From positions 1 through 58,681 of the forward strand of contig JBHGBM010000028.1 of NCBI GenBank assembly GCA_041946965.1: DNA of 58,681 bases, given 5' to 3'. Below, piece after piece: positions 1 through 8,479 of this stretch. Source of the DNA: JBHGBM01 sp041946965. GTDB taxonomy: Bacteria; Acidobacteriota; Terriglobia; Bryobacterales; Bryobacteraceae. Each line of letters starts with the position of its first letter. The stretch's first letter is position 1. The notes under the pieces are model-generated. The model made no database searches. It saw only the letters and a list, made by a program, of their open reading frames with translations, and was not told the origin of the DNA. The position numbers were made by a program, and so were the translations under genes.

Positions 1-15
1 AACCTACGCAAATGA

Positions 16-558
16 TTGTCAACAAACGATCTCACATGCGATTGGGGGTGGAACTTCGGACTACTGTTCGAGGAGATCGAGGTAGTGGACCTGTGGAAGC
101 TCACCATCGAGGCCTGGATCTGGCTGGCGATAGGGTGTTCCAGCGCTTCGGGGGGAACAATTACCGAAGCCTCATTCGGACCTGCTATCGGTGCGGTGAC
201 AGACCCGGTAGAGGCAACCTCCTGGAGGGCCGATGCGGCGGTTCCGAAGGCTGGGGACACCTCCGCGACGCTGTTTTCGAGCCTGAACCGGGGCCCAGGC
301 ACGCACTACCTGGTCCTGATGCCCAGGGGCAGCGCCGCGCCGGGCGGATGGCAGGTGCAGTCGCCCGCCCTCTGGCTGGTAGGCCCCCTGCCTTCCGCAC
401 CGTTTGCGAATCTGAGTTCGTACCCGGAGTTAGGCTTTGACAACGGGGACGTATTCTGGAACACCGAAGAACCGGTAAGCGAGGTTCCGGAGCCCGTCAC
501 TTTTTTCCTGTTCGGACCGGCGCTGATCCTGATTGCAGCGGCGCGCAAGTGCGGTTGA
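16..558 (+). CDS. Putative PEP-CTERM secreted protein (start uncertain)
   Basis: The C-terminus carries a VPEP motif, a hydrophobic stretch and a short basic tail (ARK), which is the PEP-CTERM signal recognised by exosortases in Gram-negative bacteria. The rest has no family I recognise. An in-frame stop lies just before the TTG at 16, so the gene cannot extend left. The TTG start leaves a poor signal peptide; a GTG at 85 would begin MDLWKLTIEAWIW and resembles a short signal sequence better. The gene may therefore start at 85, or the 5' end may be damaged. It stands alone upstream of tRNA-Leu. Two other PEP-CTERM proteins in the window support the signal being used in this genome. Confidence is moderate for the family and low for the start. 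Confidence 0.5.
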   Translation: MSTNDLTCDWGWNFGLLFEEIEVVDLWKLTIEAWIWLAIGCSSASGGTITEASFGPAIGAVTDPVEATSWRADAAVPKAGDTSATLFSSLNRGPGTHYLVLMPRGSAAPGGWQVQSPALWLVGPLPSAPFANLSSYPELGFDNGDVFWNTEEPVSEVPEPVTFFLFGPALILIAAARKCG

Positions 559-569
559 CAAGGAACCGC
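551..569 (+). other. Small hairpin at the end of the PEP-CTERM gene
   Basis: A perfect 6-bp stem (GCGGTT / AACCGC) with a 7-nt loop spans the stop codon of the preceding gene. No T-tract follows, so it is not a canonical intrinsic terminator. It could mark the transcript end before tRNA-Leu, or be chance in GC-rich DNA. Confidence 0.2.
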
Positions 570-628
570 AGTCAGGCGGTTGGCGGGGCGATGCCGGAGC
601 GCCTAAGGAAGTAGAATAGGATCAGCGT

Positions 629-717
629 GCCCGGGTGGCGAAACTGGTAGACGCAAAGGACTTAAAATCCTTTGTCCTTCACGGGACGTGCGGGTTCGAG
701 TCCCGCCCCGGGCACCA
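629..717 (+). tRNA. tRNA-Leu (UAA)
   Basis: The 7-bp acceptor stem GCCCGGG/CCCGGGC (629-635 with 707-713) is perfect. The anticodon stem AAGGA/TCCTT encloses the loop CTTAAAA, giving anticodon TAA at 663-665. A long class II variable arm (GTCC/GGAC, 674-686) is what a leucine tRNA should have. The T-arm GCGGG-TTCGAGT-CCCGC is intact and CCA is encoded (715-717). A TAGAAT box at 612-617 could be the -10 element; no convincing -35 is visible. Confidence 0.97.
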
Positions 718-779
718 CGGGAGCGCCGCTGAGACTGACTCGCAGCTCGCAAAAAGCTCCGGTCTTCCCATCCCGCTGC

Positions 780-1994
780 CTATCGCGAAAACTGAAAAAT
801 GCGAATCACGGACACGCCCTCGTCTTCGGCTGTTGTCTCCTGCTGTTGCCCTTGGGGGTTCCGTCTCCAGCGGCCCAGCGGCTGCCGCCTGGACTTCTCG
901 GCGGCGCCGCTGGCGACGAAGAAGACTCGTGCGACCAGTTGGCGTCCGTCGGGGCTCCAGCCCATTTCGCTCACCATCACCCGCCGCCCGTCGTACTCGG
1001 GATGGCCAGGCACGTTGTAAAACGTCACCTGCCGCGCCTCGCTGCCGTCCGCATTGGCGATCCACAAGTCGCTCTTGAGCCAGAGGAGGAAGTTACTGTT
1101 GAAATCGACCCCGTGCGGCTTGCTGGACATGTACGCCAGACGGTCCGCGGACGAGATCGCGGCGTGCTCCTCGAACTCCGCCGGCTCACCGTTGAGCCCG
1201 GAGGTCTCAGTCAGCCGCGTGATACGGCCGGTCGAAAGATCGAGCCGGCACACGTCTGAGGTGTAGCCGTCCTGCCCGGGAAGGGGGGCGCCGGCGAAGA
1301 TCAGACCGGAGTCGTCGTTGGTCCAGGCCTGCATTTCGCAAAATGAGAGACCCTGCTCCGCCGAATTGTAGTACTGGATCTTGCCGAGCTGAGGTTGTGG
1401 CGAAGCGAGGAACGGCGCCACGGCGATGCGCCATTGGCCGAAGCGGTTCCGAGCCTCGCCCTTGCCCTGCAAGTCGCACCAGGCAATGCGGCTTCCGTCG
1501 TGCGAGAACTTGGGATACAGACTGCCGCCCGCGCGGATTCCGGAGGCGACGTTCGTCAGCCGGTAAATGGCGCGGGTCTGCGACTCCATGACGAATACGT
1601 CGTTGAAGGTGCCGGCGCCAGGTCCAACGATCTGCTTCCCGAGAACGGGAAAGTGCTTGGACTTCTCCGCCGAAAAGAGAAGAAACCGGCCTGAGCGGTC
1701 GAAGTTCGCCGCGCCGGCGTTGCGGGGCGTCTCCTTGCGGTCACAAGTAAGGCATTCCTTCCCCGTGCCGTCCGGCCGAATTCGATAGATCCGAAAATCG
1801 TTGGAAGAATCCTTGTCGTCGTAGACGATCCACTGCCCGTCCGGAGACCACTTCGGCCGCGCAGCCCAGCGCGAGCGCACCACGTCTTTCACGACGGGCT
1901 GGTCGTTACCTCTCTGCGCCGCGGCGAAATGGCCGGGCAGCACGGTGGCCGCCGCTACGGCTGCCAACAGAATCCCTGGTCTTCGCGTTTTCAT
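780..1994 (-). CDS. Secreted TolB-like PD40 beta-propeller protein
   Basis: This 404-residue protein has an N-terminal signal peptide (MKTRRP then a hydrophobic Ala/Val-rich core, likely cut near AAAQ about residue 27). WD40-like PD40 repeats follow, with the motifs PKWSPDGQWIVYDD near the N-terminus, YPKFSHDGSRIAW in the middle and MGWSPDGRQLVARVF near the end. PD40 blades occur in TolB and in exported propellers that bind peptides or sugars; no catalytic domain is attached. An AGGAG ribosome site precedes the ATG. It is the last gene of the minus-strand directon, 79 bp after the HlyD-type gene, so it may be co-transcribed with the synthase operon or have its own promoter. The C-terminal 40 residues are Gln/Arg-rich and low in complexity. 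Its specific role is unknown. Confidence 0.8.
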   Translation of the reverse strand: MKTRRPGILLAAVAAATVLPGHFAAAQRGNDQPVVKDVVRSRWAARPKWSPDGQWIVYDDKDSSNDFRIYRIRPDGTGKECLTCDRKETPRNAGAANFDRSGRFLLFSAEKSKHFPVLGKQIVGPGAGTFNDVFVMESQTRAIYRLTNVASGIRAGGSLYPKFSHDGSRIAWCDLQGKGEARNRFGQWRIAVAPFLASPQPQLGKIQYYNSAEQGLSFCEMQAWTNDDSGLIFAGAPLPGQDGYTSDVCRLDLSTGRITRLTETSGLNGEPAEFEEHAAISSADRLAYMSSKPHGVDFNSNFLLWLKSDLWIANADGSEARQVTFYNVPGHPEYDGRRVMVSEMGWSPDGRQLVARVFFVASGAAEKSRRQPLGRWRRNPQGQQQETTAEDEGVSVIRIFQFSR

Positions 1995-2073
1995 GGGGGG
2001 CTCCTGTCACGTAATTTGAAAGGACAGTACGCAGGACGCCGCATACAAGTCGACCCGCAGCTCCTGTATTGTT

Positions 2074-3312
2074 TCACTCCCTGTGGCTGCGCGGGGCCTC
2101 CGGTTTGCGTCCCGCTCCGGGCGGCGCCCGGTTCCTGTCTTTCTCTCCGCCGGGCCCGGCCGAGGTGTCCCGCAAGTACACATAGGCGGTCATACCCGGC
2201 TGAATCCGGTGGTCCGGGTTGGGGATGCGCACCTTGACTCCGAAAGTGCGGATGTCGCGCCGTATCCGGCTGACATCGCGCTGCGTGGCGAATTCCCCCT
2301 CGGGGAAAATGTTGATCACCTCGCCCACGACCTCCTGGCCGGAGACGAGGACAACGCGCACCTTCTGGCCCCGGGTCACGTTGGCGAGGTAGCTTTCCTC
2401 GAAATTGACCTTCACCCAGATGTCGTCCAGATCCACGATGTTCACGATCGGGTCGCCCGCCTTCACCACTTCTCCCTGGGCGGCCACCCGGAGGGAAACC
2501 ACCCCGCTCAGCGGCGCCTGAATGCTGGTATAACCCAGCCGGGTATCGGCCTGCCGCAACTGCGCCCGCGCCTGGTCCAGTTGCGCCTTGGTCTGCTCCA
2601 CCTCCTGCGCCGCCACCGTCAACTGGCGCTTGTTGGAACGGCACACCTCGAGATCCGCACGGGCGGACTCCACCTGGTCGGCGAGCGCCCGCAGCCGTGC
2701 TTCAGCCACCCGCACGTTCGTGTCGGAACGTTCCAGCTCGGACTTGGCCAGCAGGCCGGCCCCCGCCAGATCATGCGCCCGAGCAGCCTCCGCGCGGTAG
2801 TGATCCAGTTCGGCGCCGGCGCGGTGGTGCTCGCTCTCGGCGGCCTGAAGCTGCGCGGTGGCGCGCGCGAGTTGGTTCCCGTAGCGATCCACTTCGAGCC
2901 GGTGCTGCTCCTGTACCTGGCTGAGGCGGGCCATCAATTGCGCGACCTTGGCCCGCTCGTTGGCGTTCTCCGCCTCGGTTTCCTCCCGCTCCAGGGCAAC
3001 GATCGGCTCGCCCGTCTTCACCAGGTCGCCTTCGTCCACCTTGAGCTTCGAGATGCGGCCTGCGACGGTTGCCGCCACCACCGCCTCACGCGCCACCACG
3101 ATGCCTTGCAAGCGCGCACCCTCGCCCGCCAGCGCATTCCGGCCGGAGACGATGGCCCGCAGCAGCCCGGCCGCTTCCGGAATCCGCCTTCCGTCAAGCC
3201 AGCCGAACAGCGCGAAGCCCAGACCGGCGATGACGGCGGCCAGCACCAATGCGATCATCAGTCGTTTCATGGCGTACACCAGCGGGCGCGATACCCGGCA
3301 GATCGCTCTCAT
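2074..3312 (-). CDS. HlyD-family periplasmic adaptor (membrane fusion) protein
   Basis: This 412-residue protein has one N-terminal transmembrane segment (LMIALVLAAVIAGLGFALFGW). A split biotinyl-lipoyl-like domain surrounds a long alpha-helical coiled-coil hairpin (roughly residues 105-235, rich in Ala, Gln, Glu and Arg heptads) and leads into a beta-barrel domain (LGYTSIQAPLSGVVSL ... VKAGDPIVNIVDLDDIWVKVNFEE). That is the HlyD/EmrA/YbhG architecture linking an inner-membrane exporter to the outer membrane. The start at 3312 shares an ATGA overlap with the methyltransferase stop, as elsewhere in this operon; an internal ATG at 3270 (MKRLMIALV) is the alternative. No cognate pump or TolC homologue is adjacent, so the partner could be the ABC-2 system near 38-40 kb or the MFS protein upstream. 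The role in product export is inferred from context. Confidence 0.9.
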   Translation of the reverse strand: MRAICRVSRPLVYAMKRLMIALVLAAVIAGLGFALFGWLDGRRIPEAAGLLRAIVSGRNALAGEGARLQGIVVAREAVVAATVAGRISKLKVDEGDLVKTGEPIVALEREETEAENANERAKVAQLMARLSQVQEQHRLEVDRYGNQLARATAQLQAAESEHHRAGAELDHYRAEAARAHDLAGAGLLAKSELERSDTNVRVAEARLRALADQVESARADLEVCRSNKRQLTVAAQEVEQTKAQLDQARAQLRQADTRLGYTSIQAPLSGVVSLRVAAQGEVVKAGDPIVNIVDLDDIWVKVNFEESYLANVTRGQKVRVVLVSGQEVVGEVINIFPEGEFATQRDVSRIRRDIRTFGVKVRIPNPDHRIQPGMTAYVYLRDTSAGPGGEKDRNRAPPGAGRKPEAPRSHRE

Positions 3313-4376
3313 TTGACACTGTAAATCGCCGTACGGGCGAAAGTTATGTGCTGTTCTTGCATCTGTTCAAAACCAGCCTTGGCAAAAAGCCGCGCCCAGT
3401 CGCCTCTCCAGCCGAGGTGCTGCCGGCTCAGGTCGTGCAGCAGGAAGTACTCCACCGAGAGCCCGGGGCGCTTCCTCAACCTCTCGACGCCGACCCGGAT
3501 CGGCTCCACGATGTGCAGCGTCACACCCGGCAGAGCGCGGCGCACGGCGCGCAGGAACTCCACCGCCTGATGGCTCTCTTGCGCGTCGCAGAGCTCATGT
3601 AGAACGAAGAACGCGGTGATGGCGTCCAGGTCCCGCAGTTCGTGGCCCAGCGGCTCGAGCGCGCGCGCGTCGCCGACCAGGAGGCGGATGCGGGAACTCA
3701 GCCCCGCCGCCTCCACCAGACTCCGCCCGGCGGCAACCGCGGCGGCCGACAAATCCACTCCCACACCCGTCACATGCGGCAACTGCCGGCAGAGAAAACG
3801 TAGAAACGCGCCGTCTCCGCAACCAATATCGAGCACCTTCCGGTAGCCCGCCGCAGCGATCGTTTTCATTACGAGGGGGAAGAATACCCCGGTGGAAATC
3901 ATGCCGCTGCCGGTCGCCACCGCCTCGCCGTCGCGCACGATGCCGGCTCCGTAAACGGCCTCGCGGCGCAGCAGCTTTTCGATTCCGTTCAGCACGGGCG
4001 CGTAGCCGAACACCAACTCGAACCAGCCCATGGCTAACTGGTTATCAGAGAGGAACCAGCCCTTCCGGGCCAAAGAGTAGCCCGCCAAGCTTTTCCGGAA
4101 GTAATGCCGGGCGTAAAGCGCCTCGCAAAGGGCGGTCACGCCCGCCTCGTCCAACGCGTTACTGCGGGCGAATGCGGCGGCATTCACACACTTTCCGCCG
4201 GCGAGTTCCTGAAGAAAACCGATGTGCCACAGAGCCTGAATGGCCCTGGTGGTGATGTACGGCCCAAGCAGCGCATCCCAGGCGTCCCGACGTGCTCTCT
4301 TGAGCGCAAGAAGGTTGCGGAGGCCCAGCAGGCGGGCGGGTCCCCCCAGTTTCAGGGTGCGGGCTGTAGTCTTCAT
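3309..4376 (-). CDS. SAM-dependent class I methyltransferase
   Basis: This 355-residue protein has the glycine-rich SAM motif VLDIGCGDGAFL at residues 181-192, an acidic residue after the second strand (GVGVDLS) and the GDARAL region. The N-terminal 150 residues look helical and resemble the dimerisation part of small-molecule O-methyltransferases (residues 30-110). The catalytic target atom cannot be read from the sequence. It overlaps its neighbours by ATGA at both ends, so it is translationally coupled within the synthase operon and probably methylates the pathway product or an intermediate. C-methylation or hydroxyl methylation are both possible. Confidence 0.85.
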   Translation of the reverse strand: MKTTARTLKLGGPARLLGLRNLLALKRARRDAWDALLGPYITTRAIQALWHIGFLQELAGGKCVNAAAFARSNALDEAGVTALCEALYARHYFRKSLAGYSLARKGWFLSDNQLAMGWFELVFGYAPVLNGIEKLLRREAVYGAGIVRDGEAVATGSGMISTGVFFPLVMKTIAAAGYRKVLDIGCGDGAFLRFLCRQLPHVTGVGVDLSAAAVAAGRSLVEAAGLSSRIRLLVGDARALEPLGHELRDLDAITAFFVLHELCDAQESHQAVEFLRAVRRALPGVTLHIVEPIRVGVERLRKRPGLSVEYFLLHDLSRQHLGWRGDWARLFAKAGFEQMQEQHITFARTAIYSVK

Positions 4377-5263
4377 GGCGGTTGACTCAGGCCCGTCGCT
4401 CGAAAGCGCGGCCGCGTAACCATGCGCCGCAGAATCGGCCCGTAAACGGCGTCGAAGGTCTCTCCGGGCAGATAGCGACGCAGGTTCAAAATCAGTTTGG
4501 CGTTGCGTCCCACCACGTAGCGCAGCCTGGGCCGGCGCGCGGTGAGAATGCGGAGTACGGCGGCGGCGACATCCGCGGGGACCACGCGGTTCCGGCGGAG
4601 GATATCGTCAACGATCTTCTCGTGCTGGCAGAACCACTCATAGTAAGGGCTGGAAGGCTCGACCGCGCGGCGCGCGCGATTGCGGCCCACGGTGAAGTGC
4701 GGCGTGAAAACCAGGCCGGGCTCCAGCATGGAAACGTAGATGTGAAACGGGCGCACCTCGGCGGCCAAACACTCGCCGAATCCCTCCACGGCGAACTTGC
4801 TCGCGGCGTAGCCGCCGATGCTCATGGATCCCATGCGCCCGGCGACTGAGGTTGTCAGAACGATCCGGCCGCTCCCGGCCTTCCGCATGTGCGGCAGCAC
4901 CGCCTGCGTCACAGCCATGGCGCCGAAGAAGTTCACGTCGAACACTCGCCGGACCTCGTCCAGGTCCAAGTCCTCGATAAACCCGCGCAGGCCGATGCCG
5001 GCGAAATGCACCAGCGCCTCGATATCCGCGTCCCGCGCCACGGCGTTCACCGCCGCGCGTACCCGGTCCTCGCGGCACACGTCCATTTCGATCACATTCA
5101 CGCGCACGCCGCGCCGGCCGGCCTCCTGCCCAAGCAGTGCGGCTTCTCTGCCGTCCAGCACCGACCCGGTCACGTGGCGGCCCGCCGCGGAGAGGCGCAG
5201 GCACGTTTCCAGGCCCAGGCCCGACCCCGCGCCTGTAATCAGCACGGTCGAGGGCCTGCTCAT
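4373..5263 (-). CDS. Short-chain dehydrogenase/reductase (first of two related SDRs)
   Basis: This 296-residue classical SDR has the cofactor motif TGAGSGLG at residues 10-17, an NNAG-equivalent HFAGIG, a catalytic Ser in LTTSVAGRMG and YAASK for the Tyr/Lys pair. The C-terminal extension (RRPRLRYVVGRNAKL then YLPGETFD) matches the SDR at 6696-7598, so the two are paralogues, of the type related to 17-beta-hydroxysteroid or retinol dehydrogenases. The start at 5263 is set by the ATGA overlap with the MFS gene; the open frame runs further upstream only as a shadow of that gene. It probably reduces a ketone or oxidises an alcohol on the lipid product. The substrate is unknown. Confidence 0.88.
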   Translation of the reverse strand: MSRPSTVLITGAGSGLGLETCLRLSAAGRHVTGSVLDGREAALLGQEAGRRGVRVNVIEMDVCREDRVRAAVNAVARDADIEALVHFAGIGLRGFIEDLDLDEVRRVFDVNFFGAMAVTQAVLPHMRKAGSGRIVLTTSVAGRMGSMSIGGYAASKFAVEGFGECLAAEVRPFHIYVSMLEPGLVFTPHFTVGRNRARRAVEPSSPYYEWFCQHEKIVDDILRRNRVVPADVAAAVLRILTARRPRLRYVVGRNAKLILNLRRYLPGETFDAVYGPILRRMVTRPRFRATGLSQPP

Positions 5264-6699
5264 GCGTCTCCCCCACGTCGAACGGCGAGCGCTGTTTGAA
5301 TCCGGTTGACGGCGCGCCGGTTCAATCGGTACGGCCAAAGCGCCGCCGCGGCCGCCAGCAGCAGCACGCCCGGCACGAGGCCGTAAATCATCCCTACCCG
5401 CTCCACGGCTTCGGGGCTCTGCCTGGCGGAGCCCGGCGCGAGGTGGACAAAATGGCTCAGCAGCACGCCGGAACCGAGCAGCGCGCCCGCCGCGGCCATC
5501 TTCTCCCCGAAGCTCAAGACGCCGAAGTATACGCCCTCCCGGCGGCCGCCATTCTGATATTCGTCCTCGTCCACTACGTCGGCCAGCATGGAGGCAGGCA
5601 ACACCCAGACCGTACTGGCGAATGCCCCGCCTACAAAGTAGCCGGCCAACAAGGGGTTGGGATTCCCAGTTCCAAGCAGCCGCCCCTCGCCGAACAGCAG
5701 CGTGGCAAGGCAGAGAAGCAGCGCGGTTCCCAGCGTCCCGCCGATATAAAGATTTCGCTTCTCCCCCAGTTTCGAGGCCGCCATCCACAACAGCACGCCA
5801 GCCAGAGCGCCCACGTAGAACGCGGTCTGAAGCAGGCTGATGATTCCGCTGTCGTGGATCTTGACGTACCAGGTGAGGAAGTGGACCGAAACGCTCGCGT
5901 GCAGGACCACGGCCATGAAAAACAGGGTGAATGAGATCCACAGAAGCCGGTAAGAGCGGTTGCGCAGCGATCGTGAGAAGGCGCCGAAGAACGCGTGCGG
6001 CGCGCTCGCCGGGCCCGTCACCCCCGACCAGCGCTGCCTCCATGTGCCGAATGCGGCCAGCAGGCCCGTGACGCTGAGAACCGCGCCGGCGGCCAGCCCC
6101 AGCCGAGGGTAGTTGTCAAAATTCAGCTTGGGATCGGCCCCGCCAGCGCCACGAGGAAAGAACAGCAGGAACGAGAGGCTGCCCGCTGCCAGGGTGCCGA
6201 TGAGTCCCCAAACCGACCGGATCGCGATCACCTGCGTGCGCTCGTCGTAATCCGTGGTCAGCTCCGCGCCCAGGCTAAGGTACGGAATGCGGTAGACGGC
6301 GCTCACTACCCGAAAAAGGATGGAGTTGACCACCAGCCAGACAAACAGCAGGGCGTTTCCGAGGCCGCGCGGCGGAGAGAACAGCAGGAACAGGCACGGC
6401 CCCATGCCAATGGCGCCGGCGATCAGGAAAGGATGCCGCCGTCCCATCCGGCCGCCGCAGCGGTCGGACCAGTAGCCGATCAGCGGATCGACAAGCGCGT
6501 CCACGGCTAACCCGGCGGCAATGCCCACGCCGACCAGGGCCGCCGGCAGCGCCATGACGGAGTGGTAGAAGAACAGCATGAACAACCCGAACAGCACCAT
6601 GGTGACCGTCAGCGGGATCTCACCGAGGCCGTAAAACAGCTTCGCGGCCATGGGCAGCGCCGGCGGCAGGTGTTCGCAGGTGGGGGGCGGTTTGCTCAT
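5260..6699 (-). CDS. MFS transporter of the GPH (MelB-like) family
   Basis: This 479-residue polytopic membrane protein has about 12 hydrophobic segments. After the second segment the loop contains DALVDPLIGYWSDR with GRRHPFLIAG, which is the signature of glycoside-pentoside-hexuronide:cation symporters (MelB family). Known members move sugars with H+ or Na+; some relatives in animals carry lysophospholipid. Its place between two paralogous SDR genes in a biosynthetic operon suggests that it handles the pathway's sugar or lipid rather than a growth sugar, but this is inference. Start at 6699 by ATGA overlap with the upstream SDR. Confidence 0.88.
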   Translation of the reverse strand: MSKPPPTCEHLPPALPMAAKLFYGLGEIPLTVTMVLFGLFMLFFYHSVMALPAALVGVGIAAGLAVDALVDPLIGYWSDRCGGRMGRRHPFLIAGAIGMGPCLFLLFSPPRGLGNALLFVWLVVNSILFRVVSAVYRIPYLSLGAELTTDYDERTQVIAIRSVWGLIGTLAAGSLSFLLFFPRGAGGADPKLNFDNYPRLGLAAGAVLSVTGLLAAFGTWRQRWSGVTGPASAPHAFFGAFSRSLRNRSYRLLWISFTLFFMAVVLHASVSVHFLTWYVKIHDSGIISLLQTAFYVGALAGVLLWMAASKLGEKRNLYIGGTLGTALLLCLATLLFGEGRLLGTGNPNPLLAGYFVGGAFASTVWVLPASMLADVVDEDEYQNGGRREGVYFGVLSFGEKMAAAGALLGSGVLLSHFVHLAPGSARQSPEAVERVGMIYGLVPGVLLLAAAAALWPYRLNRRAVNRIQTALAVRRGGDA

Positions 6700-7598
6700 A
6701 CGAGCCTGAGCAGGTCCGGCGCCCGGCCCGGCGCCTTCTCTTTCAGCTCGCGAAGCCAGTGTTTCAGGCAGAGGCGTTCGAAAGTCTCCCCGGGCATGTA
6801 GCGCTTCGCGCGCAGCAGCCAGCCGGTCCAGAAGCCCGCCACGTACCGTATTTTGGGCCGCCGGGCGGTCATGGCCCGCACCACCAGGCCGGCCACGTCG
6901 GAGGGCGTAAGCCGCGCCGCTTTCAGCAATTTCGCGGTTTGCCTCTCCACAGCGGGGTAGAGGTGCGCGTAGGGGCTGCGCGGATCGTGCGTTGCGGGCA
7001 GCATGGCGCAGTCGCGCCAGATGTCGGTGGCGGCTACAATGCCGGGCTCGATGATGCTCACGTCGATGCGGAACGCCCTGAGTTCCTGCCACAGCGATTC
7101 CCCGAGCCCCTCCAGCGCGAACTTGCTCGCGGCATACGGAGCCAGGCAAACCTGCCCCAGCCTGCCGGCGACCGACGACATGATGACAATGCGGCCGCGC
7201 CCCGCTTTGCGCAACAGAGGCAGAGCGCCGCGCGTCACTCTCATGGTTCCGAAGAGGTTGGTGTCGAGGATACGCGCGATCTCGTCCTCGGTGTAATCCT
7301 CGAAGAACGCCCGGCCCGTCACCCCGGCGTTGTTCACCACGCCGTAGAGCGGCTCCCGCCCTGCTCCGATGGTCGCGAAAGCCGCGTTGACGGAAGCGGC
7401 GTCGGTCACATCCAGCAAGACCGGAGTGACGCTGCCGCCGCGGTCCCGCGCGGCGCCGCACACCACTCGCGCAGCATGTTCGTTCCGGACCCCCGCCCAA
7501 ACGCGGAAGCCGGCGCCGGCCAGAGCCAGCGCGGTGTCGAACCCGATCCCCCGGGACGCCCCGGTGACCAGCACACTGAGTGAAGTTCTGTCGATCAT
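6696..7598 (-). CDS. Short-chain dehydrogenase/reductase (second of two related SDRs)
   Basis: This 300-residue classical SDR has TGASRGIG at the cofactor site (about residues 10-17), VNNAGV, a catalytic Ser in IMSSVAGRLG and YAASK. The C-terminal RRPKIRYVAGFWTGW and YMPGETFERL segments parallel those of the SDR at 4373-5263. The start ATG at 7598 overlaps the hydrolase stop by ATGA; an upstream in-frame ATG at 7745 lies inside that gene and is unlikely. The two SDRs with a transporter between them look like a duplication that was split. Together they could do successive redox steps on one substrate. Confidence 0.88.
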   Translation of the reverse strand: MIDRTSLSVLVTGASRGIGFDTALALAGAGFRVWAGVRNEHAARVVCGAARDRGGSVTPVLLDVTDAASVNAAFATIGAGREPLYGVVNNAGVTGRAFFEDYTEDEIARILDTNLFGTMRVTRGALPLLRKAGRGRIVIMSSVAGRLGQVCLAPYAASKFALEGLGESLWQELRAFRIDVSIIEPGIVAATDIWRDCAMLPATHDPRSPYAHLYPAVERQTAKLLKAARLTPSDVAGLVVRAMTARRPKIRYVAGFWTGWLLRAKRYMPGETFERLCLKHWLRELKEKAPGRAPDLLRLV

Positions 7599-8461
7599 GG
7601 GTTGTGCCGGCAAGTCCCGTTTCCGGCGCTCGCACGCCGCGCCTCGCGATCCGCCTCCAGGAATTCCTGGATGTGCCGGGCCAGCAAATCCGGCTGTTCC
7701 AGCGGCCCGAAGTGCTCGCCGCCCGGCATGAGAACCGGCCTGCAATTCGGCAGCGCCCGGCGCAGGTAACGGTAGGCGTTCAAGAAATGCGAGTGCTCCC
7801 CATAAATCAGAAGGGTTTCGGTCCGGATACGTTTCACCGCCTGCCTGGTGAGATCGCCGATCACCTCGTAATCCTTGATCAAGGTGGTTTCACGAAGCAG
7901 GCGGAGCAGGGGGGCGCGGTTGCGCGGCAGTCCCCGCGCCGGTCCGTAAAACTTCGGCGTTTCCAGGCTGAGCTGGAGAAGGTAGTCCAGGTCCGTTTTC
8001 TTGTCCTCGGGGACTTTGAGCCCGACCTCCTCAAGTTTGGAAACCCAGTAGGCCCAGCCCTCCCAGGTGGAAAGCTTTCGCTCTTCCACCAGCGCGGCCA
8101 AGCCGGGTTCGATGGCAATCATCTTGGTCACGCGCTCCGGATATCGAAGCGCGAAGTACATGCAGATATCGGCGCCAAAGCTGTGGCCTACAAGGTAGGT
8201 CCTCCCGATACCCAAGGCGTCGAGAAGGTTTCGGAGGTCTTCCGCCATGTCGCCGGCCGTGTAGCCGGTGGGCGTCACTTCGCTGTAGCCGTGGCCGCGC
8301 AAATCGTACGTAGTGACGCGGTAGTCGCGCCTGATCTGCGGAACAATGTGAAGGTGCCACACGGCCTGATTGCCGAGGAAACCATGCACCATCGTCACAT
8401 CGGGACCCTGTCCTTGCGTAATGTAGTGGAGCTTAACTCCGTTTGCCCTAGCCATCTCCAT
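7595..8461 (-). CDS. Alpha/beta hydrolase (possible thioesterase or esterase)
   Basis: This 288-residue single-domain alpha/beta hydrolase has an oxyanion-hole motif VHGFLGN, the nucleophile elbow GHSFG with Ser94, a late acidic residue in IYGEHSHF and a catalytic His in GGEHFGP. There is no signal peptide, so it acts in the cytosol. It lies between the phosphatase-superfamily gene (18-bp gap) and an SDR with ATGA overlap. In an operon without an integral thioesterase domain in either synthase, it is the best candidate for releasing the chain from the ACP. Epoxide hydrolase or haloalkane dehalogenase folds are related alternatives. Confidence 0.82.
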   Translation of the reverse strand: MEMARANGVKLHYITQGQGPDVTMVHGFLGNQAVWHLHIVPQIRRDYRVTTYDLRGHGYSEVTPTGYTAGDMAEDLRNLLDALGIGRTYLVGHSFGADICMYFALRYPERVTKMIAIEPGLAALVEERKLSTWEGWAYWVSKLEEVGLKVPEDKKTDLDYLLQLSLETPKFYGPARGLPRNRAPLLRLLRETTLIKDYEVIGDLTRQAVKRIRTETLLIYGEHSHFLNAYRYLRRALPNCRPVLMPGGEHFGPLEQPDLLARHIQEFLEADREARRASAGNGTCRHNP

Positions 8462-8479
8462 CGGATCGTTACCTTCGTT

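Noticed and set aside
555..617. TTGACA at 555-560 as the -35 of tRNA-Leu.
   Set aside because: The only good -10 (TAGAAT, 612-617) is 51 bp away.
629..717. tRNA-Leu as an integration site for a genomic island.
   Set aside because: No integrase gene or repeat of the tRNA 3' end was seen, and base composition does not shift at the tRNA.
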